DNA from: Nocardioides sp. TF02-7
GTDB taxonomy: Bacteria; Actinomycetota; Actinomycetes; Propionibacteriales; Nocardioidaceae
Reading direction: 5' to 3'
Length of the DNA: 64,000 nt
Assembly: GCF_022437945.1 (NCBI RefSeq)
Contig: NZ_CP092535.1
Span: 3,410,001-3,474,000, forward strand
Shown here: positions 35,452 to 44,382 of the stretch, one piece after another
Layout: each line of letters begins with the position of its first letter
Numbering within the stretch: the stretch's first letter is position 1
Made by a program: the position numbers and the translations under genes
Notes under the pieces: generated by a model
What the model was told of the DNA's origin: nothing
Database searches by the model: none
The model's input: only the letters and a program-made list of their open reading frames with translations

Positions 35452-38400
35452 TCAAAGGACGCCGACCAGGGCGGCGCGGGCATCGGCCAGCAGGTCGGGC
35501 CCGCGCCGCCCGGCGTACTCCGCCTCCATCGCGGCCAGCAAGCCCGGGGCGCGGCGCTCGATCTGCTCGGCGACGTGCGGCCAGTGCATCGTCGGGGCGA
35601 ACCGGTGGTAGGCGAGCCGCTCGGCCAGCACCAGCAGCCGTACGGCGTCCGCCCGCGGCAGCGCGTCCCTGCAGAGCCCCCCAGATCCCGAGGCCGAAGA
35701 GGACGAGCCCGACGACAGGCACGTCGAGGAGCGGGCGCTCCGCGTCGACGGTGGCGAGCGCCTTGGCGCGGAGGTCGGCGTAGAGGTCGGCACCGTCGTC
35801 GCCCTCGCCCAGCTGGGCGAACGCGGACAGCGCGATCGCCTCCCCGAAGATCACCCACGGCTCCAGCCCGCCCACCCGCTCGGCGCCGGGGAACCGCACC
35901 TGGCGCAGCTGTTCCACGGCCTCGCGGTGGAGCCGCAGCCCGCCGGCCACGTCGCCGTCGGCGAGCGCCAGCTGCCCGCGGCTGGTGTAGATCGACACGC
36001 TGCCGCCGAAAGTGCCCTGGCCGGCGACGTCGGCGAGCTGGTCGACGAGCGCGGCCGCTTCGTCGCGGTCGCCGAGGAGCAGGGCGGCCATCGCGAGGAC
36101 GGCCTTGCCCTGCGTGGCGTCGTCGACCGCGCCGAGCCGGTCGAGGACGGGCAGCGCGATCCGCGCGTGGTGGCCGGCCAGCTCGGCGTCGCCGAACTGT
36201 GCGTGCAGGCCGGAGAGCTGTGTGTGCAGCACGGCCAGCCGCCACGGACCCTCGTCGGCGGGGATCAGCGGCAGGGCGCGGGTCGCGGCGTCGATCGCCC
36301 CCTCGGGGTCGCCGCTGTTCTCCCGCTCGTGGGAGATCCAGTGCCATGCGATGCTCGCGACGACCGGGTCGGGGTCGTCGGTCAGCGCGGCCACCGCGTC
36401 CGGGTCGGTGCCCGGCCCCCCGAGGCCCGCTGCCGCGGTGGTGAGCAGCACGGTGGTCACCGCGCGGAGCGCCGGCCGGTCCGACGGCCCCAGGGCCCGC
36501 AGCTGCTCGGCCACCGGCCCGCGTTGCTCGCCCGCCGTCAGCATCGTGCTGAACAGAGCGACGGCGAGCGCGATCCGCGCCCGGTCCGCCGCCCCCGCCC
36601 CGGGGGTCCAGCCGTCGAGGGCGCGGCTCACGGCGCCGGCCGCGGCGATCGTCCGCGGGTGGTCGCCACTGATCACCCAGAAGCAGCCGAGGGCGGCGAA
36701 CAGCGTCGCGACGGTGGGCGGGTCGGGCTCGACGAGCGCCTCACGCAGGACGTCGGCGAGGTTGGTCTCCTCGCTGCGCATCGCGTCCATCGCGGCCACC
36801 TGGTCGCCGGAGAAGAGCCGGTCGCCGTGTCGCACGGCGTACGCGACCGCCCACCGGCGCAGGGCGGCCCGTGCCTCGTCGGCGTCGCCGGTCTCGCGGA
36901 GCCGGAGCCGGCCGAACTCCCCGGACCGTCTCCAGCATCCGGTACCGGGCGCCGTCCTCGGTGTCGACGACCACGACCAGCGACTGGTCCGCGAGCTCGC
37001 CGACCGGGTCGAGCGCGTCCTCGCCCAGCACCTCCGAGGCGGCGTCGAGGGTGAACCCGTCGTGGAACGCCGACAACCGGCGCAGCGCCCGCCGCTCGCG
37101 CTCGCCGAGCAGGTGCCACGACCAGTCGATGACCGCCAGCAGCGTCTGATGCCGGTCGGGTGCGGTGCGGTCGCCGCCCCGCAGCAGGGCGAACCGGTCC
37201 CCGAGCCGTCGCGCGATCTCGGTCGGCGTCATGACCCGCACCTTGGCCGCGGCGAGCTCGATCGCCAGCGGCAGGCCGTCGAGCCGCGCGACCACCGCCG
37301 CCACGGCGTCCTCGTCGAGGCGGACGCCCGGCCGGGTCGCCCGCGCCCGGTCGCGGAACAGGGCAGCCGCGTCGCCGGTGTCGAGCTGGGGGGAGCAGGT
37401 AGACGTGCTCGGCCGCGATCGCCAGCGGCGCCCGGCTGGTGGTGAGCACCCGCAGTTCGCGGGTCGTGCCGACCAGGAAGGCGACGAGGTCGGCGACGGC
37501 GTCGACGAGGTGCTCGCAGTTGTCGAGGACGAGCAGGGTGGGCACCTGGTCGAGGTGCTGCGCGATCCGGGCGCGGACGTCGGCCCGCTGCGCCGGCGTG
37601 AGCGTACGGCGCCCGCTGACGGAGTCGCGTACGCCGAGCGCCGACCCGACCTCGCCGACCAGGTCCTCCGCCGACGTCACGCCGACCAGCTCGACGACGT
37701 GGACGGCCGGTTGCGGTGCCTGGCGCGCGACCACGTGGGCGAGCCGGGTCTTGCCCAGCCCTCCGGGTCCGACGAGCGAGACCACCCGCCGGCTCGTGAG
37801 CAGGGCCGTCACCTGCCGCAGGTCGTCGTCGCGACCGACGAGCGTGCTGGCGTCGTACCGCACCCCCTCGCGGACGGGGCGGTCGGCGGCGAGGAGCTCG
37901 CGGTGCACGCGCTGCAGCTCGGGTCCGGGGTCGGTGCCGAGCCGGTCGCGGAGCGCCGCCCGGTGCCGCGCGTAGCGGTCGAGCGCCGCGGGGACCCCCC
38001 GCACCGCCGCCTCGGAGCGGAGCAGGTCGGTGAGCAGTCCCTCGTCGGTGTCCTCGTTGACGTCGTCGGCGGGCGCGTCGGCAAGCGCCTCCGCGTGCCG
38101 CCCGGCGCGGCTCAGCGCCCGCACCCGCACGGTGCGAGCGACGGCCAGGTCGGCCAGCGCCCGGCAGCGGAGCTCGGCGAGCGGCCCGGCGCCGGAGGGC
38201 TCGCCCAGCGTCTCCGCGAGCGCGGCCGCCTCGTCGGCGAGCCGCAGCGCCGCCAGCGGATCGGTGGCCAGCGCGTCCCGGGCCGCGGCGGCCAGCCCGC
38301 GCAGCCGGGTCGCGTCGACGGCATCGGGGTCGAGCGTGAGCCGGTAGCCGTCGCCGTCGGTGACGAGCGCGTCGGCACCGACGGTCGCGCGGGTGCGCGA

Positions 38401-38589
38401 GACCAGCACCTGCAGCGCCTTCGCCGGGTGTGCCGGGCGGTCGTCCCCCCACACGAGGTCGACCAGCCGGTCGGTGCTCACCGCCCGCCCTGCGGCGACG
38501 AGCGCCGCGAGCAGCGCCTGCGGCCGCTCTCCGACGATCGGGCGGCCGTGCCACTGCACCCCGTCGAGCAGGGCGAGGACGACCGGCAC
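35452..38589 (-). CDS. AfsR/SARP-type BTAD and NB-ARC regulator (three frameshifts)
   Basis: Large regulator, about 1045 residues when repaired. The N-terminal winged helix (RPIVGERPQALLAALVAAGRAVSTDRLVDLVWGDD) is followed by a BTAD domain. An NB-ARC ATPase domain has P-loop VGPGGLGKTRLA, Walker B LLVLDNCEHLVDAVADLV, and GLPLAIELAAAKVRVMTP. A long C-terminal helical/TPR-like region contains HWISHERENSGDPEGAIDAATRALPLIP. Frames change at about 37390, 36920 and 35685. This family activates secondary-metabolite or stress genes; the neighbouring DrrAB exporter is a possible but unproven target. Confidence 0.87.
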
Positions 38590-38598
38590 GCCGTCAGT

Positions 38599-39227
38599 CT
38601 AGGGACGGGGCGCCGGCGCGGTCGCGGATCCTGCCGAGGTCCCACCCGGGAGCTTGTCCGGAAGGTGCGTGCCGACCCGGGCCGACAGCCCGGCGAGCGC
38701 GTCGTCGAGCGAGTCGGCGACGACGAGGTCGTCGAGCACGCCGGGGTGCACGAACCCGGCGTCGGCGAGACCGCGCAGCGCGGTGAGGAGGGGGATCCCA
38801 GAACCCGGCGGTGTTGAGGAAGCCGACCGGGTCGTCGAGGTTGGCGAGCTGGCGCCAGCTCCACACCTCGAACACCTCCTCGAGCGTGCCGAGGCCGCCG
38901 GGGAGGCAGAGGAAGGCGTCGGCCAGGTCGGCCATCATCGCCTTGCGCGCGTGCATCGTGTCGACGACGTGGAGGTGGTCGAGGTCGGTGCGGCCCCCAC
39001 TCGCGCTCGACCATGAACCGCGGGATCACGCCGACGACCTCACCACCTGCGTCGAGGGCGCCCTGGGACACCGCGCCCATCAGGCCCTTGCCGCCGGCGC
39101 CGTAGACCAGGCCGATGCCGCGCTCGGCGAGACCCCGCCCCACGACGTACGCCGCCTCCGCCAGCTGCGGGTCGAGACCCTGGGCCGAGCCGCAGAACAC
39201 GGCGATGCGCTGGATCCGGTGGTTCAC
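38599..39227 (-). CDS. LOG-family (TIGR00730) Rossmann-fold protein (two frameshifts)
   Basis: About 209 residues. [22 protein letters not shown] start, [28 protein letters not shown], catalytic Arg-Lys in [16 protein letters not shown], and the hallmark [12 protein letters not shown]. Frame changes occur in G/C runs near 39000 ([16 protein letters not shown]) and 38791 ([23 protein letters not shown]). Known members hydrolyse nucleoside 5'-monophosphates to free base (cytokinin-activating type). Stop at 38599. Confidence 0.87.
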
Positions 39228-39287
39228 GGGTCGAGCGTAGTGGCCCGGCAGCCGGCGGAGGCGGCGGTCAGGTGCGCTGAGCGTGGG

Positions 39288-39752
39288 TCAGGTCATCCTC
39301 GACCGGGTGCCCGTCGTACCGCGACCGAGGGCCAGGCCGATGCCGATCATGCCGATCGCGAGCAGCAGGTGCAGCACGTTGTCGGCACCGTTGAGCGGCA
39401 CGAAGTTGGCGCTGCTGTCGTGGTCGATCACGATGCCGTAGACGAACAGCACGGCGTAGATCACGCCGCCGCCCACCAGGTAGGCCCGGGCGCCGCTCCA
39501 GGAGCGGGCGAGCGCGAGGCCAGCGAGGCCGAACAGCAGGTGCACGATGTTGTGGAGGATCGACACCTGGAAGATGCCGAGCAGCTTGGCCTCGGACTCG
39601 TGGCCGGCGAACTCCATGGTGTCGTAGTCGCTCGTGATCCCGGGCACGAAGCCCAGCACGCCGACCAGGAGGAACACCGCCGCTACGACGGTGGCCGCTG
39701 TCTGGAGAGGCGTGGCGGTCATGGACGACCGGTTGGGTGCCGTGTTGCTCAT
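39288..39752 (-). CDS. DUF4383 membrane protein
   Basis: 154 residues with four helices. FLLVGVLGFVPGITSDYDTMEFAGHESEAKLLGIFQVSILHNIVHLLFGLAGLA matches the conserved first half of DUF4383 proteins; NFVPLNGADNVLHLLLAIGMIGIGLALG matches the second half. Function unknown; common in actinomycetes. Start ATG 39752 with GAGGAG 4-5 bases upstream. Confidence 0.85.
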   Translation of the reverse strand: MSNTAPNRSSMTATPLQTAATVVAAVFLLVGVLGFVPGITSDYDTMEFAGHESEAKLLGIFQVSILHNIVHLLFGLAGLALARSWSGARAYLVGGGVIYAVLFVYGIVIDHDSSANFVPLNGADNVLHLLLAIGMIGIGLALGRGTTGTRSRMT

Positions 39753-39839
39753 GGGTGCTCCTCGGGTCGGGGATGAGCCTGAGAAGCGGTACCCGGCCGG
39801 TTGCACGGCATCCCTCGGCCGGGCGGGGGTGCGCCCCGG

Positions 39840-40214
39840 TCAGTGGGCGTCGCGGTCGTCCGTCGCCTGCCGGAACAGCCACGCGGACAGGGTGAACAGC
39901 GCGGCGTACAGGGCACTGATCCCAACGATGTCGATGGCAGCGCCGGCACTGCCGTCGTGCAGGCCGGCGGCGAGCGCGACGACCGCGACGGCGAGGGTGC
40001 CGAACGCCGTCAGTGCCAGCGCGAGCGCCATCCCGGAGGCCCGGAACCGGACGGCGACCGCGGTGGCGAGACCGACGCCGAGCACGGCGACGTACATCAG
40101 GTCGGGCCGGCCGCCGTCGCGGATGATGCCGAGCGCGCCGGCTCCGAGCAGGAGGAGGACGGAGGTGCCGAGGGCGACGGCGAGGCCGAGGGAGTAGCGG
40201 AGGCGGCGGTTCAT
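39840..40214 (-). CDS. Small four-helix membrane protein, unknown
   Basis: 124 residues with four predicted helices (YSLGLAVALGTSVLLLLGAGALG, LMYVAVLGVGLATAVAVRF, MALALALTAFGTLAVAVVALAAGL, DIVGISALYAALFTLSAWLFRQA) and a short polar tail. It lies 23 bp downstream of an ABC-2 permease gene on the same strand, so may belong to that operon. No family recognised. Confidence 0.7.
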   Translation of the reverse strand: MNRRLRYSLGLAVALGTSVLLLLGAGALGIIRDGGRPDLMYVAVLGVGLATAVAVRFRASGMALALALTAFGTLAVAVVALAAGLHDGSAGAAIDIVGISALYAALFTLSAWLFRQATDDRDAH

Positions 40215-40237
40215 CGGGGGTCCTCTCGATCAGGGCG

Positions 40238-41032
40238 TCAGCGGTCGGCGTCGGAGCGGAGCAGGCGCAGGCCGCCGGCGACGAGCGCCGCGACGGCCCA
40301 TAGGGTGAACGTGGTCCGGGCCGACGACGTGGTCATGTCGTCGCTCGGACCCTCGCCGAAGACGAGGAAGAGTGCGCTCGAACCCGGCAGCGCCGCCGCG
40401 ACGTCGACGAGCCAGTCGTGGCGGACGGAGAGCTGCGCGAGGAGGAACGGCAGGACGAGCACGAGCCCGACCACGCTGACGAGAGCTCCCGCCGTGCTGC
40501 GGGTCACCAGGCCGAGACCGACCGCCAGTGCGGCGCCGGCGGCGAGCACGAAGCCCGCCGCGGCGAGGGTCTCGACGCCCTCACCGATCGGGGCACCGAC
40601 CTCGGGCACGAACGAGAGCACGACGAGGGAGGCCGCGGTGACGAGCACGACGCCGACCGCGGTCGTGGTGGCGGCGACGACGGTGGTGCGGGCGACGAGC
40701 AGCACGGTGCGGCGCGGTGTCCACTGGAGGGTCGGCACGATGCCGCCGGTCGTGTGGTCGGCGGTCGTGGCGAGCGCGGAGAGGGCGAGGACGCCGAAGA
40801 GGGCGAACATCGTCGTGGTGCGGCCGGCGTCCCAGGCGGTCGCGTCGGCGGGCGGACCCGACGGGCCGCTCGCCTCGGCACCGAGGAGGGCGGCGAAGCC
40901 GACCACGACGAACCCGGTCACCCCGACGAAGACCCACGTGGAGCGCACGGTCCACAACCGGCTCCACTCGGCGCGGCAGGTCCGGGCGATCAGCACCGCG
41001 CTCGTCGCGCTCACCGTTCTCACCGTGCTCAC
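40238..41032 (-). CDS. ABC-2 type permease
   Basis: 264 residues, six helices. The N-terminal CRAEWSRLWTVRSTWVFVGVTGFVVVGFAALLG is typical of ABC-2 permeases that follow BcrA-like ATPases; ADHTTGGIVPTLQWTPRRTVLLVARTTVV carries the conserved coupling-region pattern (TGxIxxTLxxxPRR). The GTG at 41032 overlaps the ATPase stop. Substrate unknown. Confidence 0.88.
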   Translation of the reverse strand: MSTVRTVSATSAVLIARTCRAEWSRLWTVRSTWVFVGVTGFVVVGFAALLGAEASGPSGPPADATAWDAGRTTTMFALFGVLALSALATTADHTTGGIVPTLQWTPRRTVLLVARTTVVAATTTAVGVVLVTAASLVVLSFVPEVGAPIGEGVETLAAAGFVLAAGAALAVGLGLVTRSTAGALVSVVGLVLVLPFLLAQLSVRHDWLVDVAAALPGSSALFLVFGEGPSDDMTTSSARTTFTLWAVAALVAGGLRLLRSDADR

Positions 41033-41958
41033 CGGCCGTCTCCGGCGGATGCGGCGGTGGGGCGGCCTTGGTGGTCGGCGGAGCCCGCGGTCAGCGACAG
41101 GTAGGCGCGTTCGAGGGAGTGCTCGACCTCGGCGAGGTGGTGCAGAGGTACGCCGGCGGCGTGGGCGGCGTCCCCGACCGCGGCCGTGTCGAGGCCGGTG
41201 ACCTCGAGCTCGTCGGGACCGGTGCGCTCCACCGCCGCGTGGTCGGCCAACGCCCGCTCGAGGTCGCTCGCGCACGTCGTCCGCACGCGCACCCGGGGCC
41301 CGCCGAGGCCGCGCAGCACGTCGTCGACGTCCGCGTCCGCGATCAGGCGGCCGCGCCCGATGACCACGACCCGGTCGGCGATCATCTGCACCTCGCTCAT
41401 CAGGTGGCTCGACACCAGCACCGCCCGGCCCTCGGCGGCGAAGCCCCGGAGCAGCTCGCGGATCCAGCGGACCCCGTCGAGGTCGAGCCCGTTCATGGGC
41501 TCGTCGAACAGCAGCACCCGGGGGTCCCCGAGCAGGGCGGCGGCGATGCCGAGCCGTTGCCGCATGCCTAGCGAGTAGCCCTTGACCCGCCTCCGGGCCG
41601 CCGGTCCGAGCCCCACCTGGTCGATCACGTCGTCCACCCGGGTGCGCGGGATGCCGTTGCTCAGCGCGGCGAGCCGCAGGTGCGCACGGCCGGTCCGGCC
41701 GGGGTGCATCGCATCCGCGTCGAGCAGCGCCCCGACCTCCCGCAGCGGCGCGGCGATCTCGTCGTACCGCCGGCCACCGACCGTGGCGGTCCCGGCCGTC
41801 GGCCGGTCGAGTCCCATCACCACCCGCATGGTCGTCGACCTGCCGGCACCGTTGGGACCGAGGAACCCGGTCACCTTGCCCGGCACGACGTCGAAGGTCA
41901 GGTCGTCGACCGCCCGGACACCGCCGTAGCGCTTCGTCAGTCCGCGCACGCTGATCAT
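41029..41958 (-). CDS. BcrA-type ABC ATPase with Walker A Lys-to-Arg change
   Basis: 309 residues. Starts MISVRGLTKRYGGVRAVDDLTFDV. Walker A reads GPNGAGRSTTM, with Arg where the catalytic Lys is nearly invariant. Signature YSLGMRQRLGIAAALLG, Walker B VLLFDEPMNGLDLDGVRWI, and switch His in VSSHLMSEVQ are intact. The substitution may lower or alter ATPase activity, or be a base-call error (AAG/AGG). The C-terminal domain ends near LERAYLSLTAGSADHQG. Coupled to the permease by a 4-bp overlap. Confidence 0.88.
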   Translation of the reverse strand: MISVRGLTKRYGGVRAVDDLTFDVVPGKVTGFLGPNGAGRSTTMRVVMGLDRPTAGTATVGGRRYDEIAAPLREVGALLDADAMHPGRTGRAHLRLAALSNGIPRTRVDDVIDQVGLGPAARRRVKGYSLGMRQRLGIAAALLGDPRVLLFDEPMNGLDLDGVRWIRELLRGFAAEGRAVLVSSHLMSEVQMIADRVVVIGRGRLIADADVDDVLRGLGGPRVRVRTTCASDLERALADHAAVERTGPDELEVTGLDTAAVGDAAHAAGVPLHHLAEVEHSLERAYLSLTAGSADHQGRPTAASAGDGR

Positions 41959-42175
41959 GCTCCGCACGCTAGGCCCGGGCGTGCGGGGGAGGAGGGCGGG
42001 AAACGGGAGGTTCGGTGGAGATCGGGCCGACCCGATCCTCCTTCCGCGGTCGGGACCGGCCGCTCGGCCCACTTTCCGTCCACAGGCCGATCTTCGGTGG
42101 AAGTTGTCCACAACCCGCGTGGTTGAGCGGGATTCTCGGCCGGGCTATGTCGGTGGCGGGTGCTTCGATAGGAGC

Positions 42176-43568
42176 ATGTTCGAAGGCTCCTCCACCCCCG
42201 GCGCACCGACCGGGCTGCACCCGATCCAGGCGCGCGCCCGACAGGTGACCGCCGCACTCGACCGGGTAGCCGGGGTGGAAGCGACGTTCATGCCGACCGC
42301 TGCGAAGGCGGCTGCGATCACCGAGCTGCACCGGGCCGAGCAGCGGCTCAAGGCGCTGCGGCTGAAGGTCATGGCCGCCTCCAGTGACGTCGCGGCGGAC
42401 AACGCCGCACCGGATGTCGGCACCTGGTTGGCACACGAGGTCAACGCCGACCTGCGTGACGCCCGGGCCGACCAACGCCTCGCGAAGGCACTCGACGACC
42501 GGTTCCCCGTCATCGCGGCGGCGTTCGCCGACGGCCGGGTCTCGGAGGAGCAGGCGTGGGTGATCGTCCGCGCCGTCGACGCCCTCCCCAAACGGGTCGG
42601 GCCCCAGGTCAAGGCCGACGCCGAGGAGACCCTCGTCGACTGCGCAGCCCAGTTCACCCCCCACCCAGCTCCGCATCCTCGGCCGCCACATCCTGCACGT
42701 CGTGGCACCGGAGATCGCCGACGACGAGGACGCGAAGAAGCTGGCCGAGGAAGAAGCCACCGCCGAGGAACGGTCCCGGCTCTCGATCCGCGACCTCGGC
42801 GACGGCACCTCCCGGATCTCCGGCATCATCCCCACCCCCGCGGCGAAACGACTCGACACCTACCTCGACGCCCTCACCAGCCCCCGCCACCGCGGCCCCG
42901 ACGCCGTCGAGAACGAGAATTCCCAGGCGACCGAGACCGAGTCCGGTGCAGCCGGCGAGGCGGAGCCGTTGGAGCCGACCACCACCCAGCTGCCCGACGG
43001 GACCGAGATCCTCGGCTGCCACGACGAAGGCGACCGGATCCCCTACCCCAAGAAGCGCGCCCTCGCGTTCTGCGCCCTGCTGGAGCGGCTCGACCCCGAC
43101 CGGCTCCCCGAGCACGGCGGGGACGCCACCACCGTCCTCGTCACCGTGACCCTCGAGGACCTTCGTTCCGAGCTCGGTGTCGCCGGGCTCGTCGAGCCCG
43201 ACCTCGAACACGGACCCAACCTGACCGCCGCCGAAGCCCGCCGCCTGGCCTGCAACGCCGCCATCATCCCCGCCGTCCTCGGCAGCGACAGCGAGGTCCT
43301 CGACCTCGGCCGCACCCGCCGCCTCTTCACCCCGCCCAGCGGAAGCTGATCCGAGTGCGCGACAAACGATGCCGCGCCAAAGGTTGTCTGGTGAAACCGC
43401 AGTGGTGCGCGATCCACCACCTGCGCGCTTGGAGAGACGGCGGCCAAACGACCCCCCGACAACGGGGTCTGCCTGTGCGCCTTCCACCACCGCCTCATCG
43501 AGAACCCCGCCTATGAGCACCGTCGCCTGCCCGACGGCGACCTCCTCATCACCAAACGACGAACCTGA
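42176..43568 (+). CDS. 13E12-type DUF222/HNH endonuclease protein (three frameshifts)
   Basis: About 464 residues. The DUF222 region (residues about 20-300) contains HRAEQRLKALRLKVMAASSDVAA and GTWLAHEVNADLRDARADQRLAKALDDRFP. The C-terminal HNH nuclease motif is CRAKGCLVKPQWCAIHHLRAWRDGGQT followed by DNGVCLCAFHHRLIENP. Frames change near 42660, 43337 and 43450. This family is highly amplified in Nocardioidaceae and mycobacteria, where copies behave as mobile or selfish genes. The ATG at 42176 follows AGGAG. Confidence 0.87.
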
Positions 43569-43959
43569 CCCCGCCCCGCCGGGCGCCAGGGCGCCGGAAC
43601 CTAGAAATCACCTTCTCCTCCTGGACCGCAACCACCAGGGTCGACCCGGAGCCACCCGGCAGCGACCCGCGGGTCGCAACCAGGTGCCTCGACCCCCCGC
43701 GGCGAGCGCCCACGCCTGGCCGTTCGTCCCCACCGCGACCACCGGCGACCCCGCGCGCCCCCGATCACGCCGACCCCAGGCCACCAGATGCTTAGCGTGC
43801 GCTCCACCGGCACCAGGTGCCAGCCCAGCGCACCCCAACGTCCGATCACTCCTCCGAGCCCCTCCCCGCCGGGCCATCCCACGCCCCACGGTCCCGATCC
43901 GGGACTGGCGCCCACCACGGCCCGTCGCCGATCGTGGTCCGGCTACCGAAGGAGCGACC
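43569..43959. other. Intergenic region, no gene seen
   Basis: 391 bp between the HNH gene and the FAD-protein fragment. G+C-rich, with several short GGGCGCC-type inverted repeats just after the HNH stop (43580-43600) that could end transcription. Open readings here have no codon-position bias, membrane or domain pattern. The last 15 bases carry GAAGGAG, the ribosome binding site of the next gene. Confidence 0.5.
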
Positions 43960-44330
43960 GTGCAGCTCACCACCGACTACCTCGTCGTCGGCGCCGGCGC
44001 GTCGGGCCTGGCGTTCACCGATGTGCTCCTCGCCGAGTCGGATGCCGAGGTCGTGGTCGTCGACCGCGGCGGCCGCCCGGGTGGGCACTGGGAGCACGCC
44101 TACCCGTTCGTGCGGCTCCACTCGCCGTCGGCGTTCTACGGCATCCACTCGCTGCCGCTGGGTGCCGATCGGATCGACGGGCCGGGGCCCAACGAGGGCC
44201 TCTACGAGCGGGCGACGAAGGCGGAGGTCCTCGACCACTTCGCCACCGCGGCGGACAAGCTCGAGGCGACCGGGCGGGCGCAGGTCCTGATGCGGCACGA
44301 GCACCTCGGCGGTGCTGAGGGTCCCTCCGG
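43960..44330 (+). pseudogene. FAD/NAD(P)-binding oxidoreductase, N-terminal fragment only
   Basis: GTG at 43960 with GAAGGAG upstream. The dinucleotide-binding start VQLTTDYLVVGAGASGLAFTDVLL and second strand AEVVVVDRGGRPGGHWEHAYPFVRLHSPSAFYG are clear. After about 115 residues (RAQVLMRHEHLG) the similarity to a flavoprotein ends, and the reading enters the upstream region of ppdK in the same frame. Full relatives are several hundred residues long, so most of the gene is absent. A deletion or a misassembly join near 44310-44325 would explain it. Confidence 0.7.
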
Positions 44331-44331
44331 A

Positions 44332-44348
44332 CCGGGACCTTCGCCTCT
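44332..44348 (+). promoter_or_regulatory. DosR/DevR-like box upstream of ppdK
   Basis: CCGGGACCTTCGCCTCT, 35 bp before the ppdK ATG. It shares the 11-mer CGGGACCTTCG with the site before arcA and fits the core of the mycobacterial DosR consensus (GGGAC-N5-6-CCC type), with a weaker right half. An inverted GGTCCCTCC lies just before it. Confidence 0.45.
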
Positions 44349-44382
44349 CGCGACGCGGTGGCCGCAGGCGGACCATCGGGTC

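Noticed and set aside
42104..42112. DnaA box TTGTCCACA, possible replication origin
   Set aside because: A single copy with no cluster, no A+T-rich unwinding region and no dnaA/dnaN nearby.
43601..43918. 105-residue Gly/Trp-rich minus-strand reading
   Set aside because: Composition reflects G-rich intergenic sequence; no start signal or recognisable fold.
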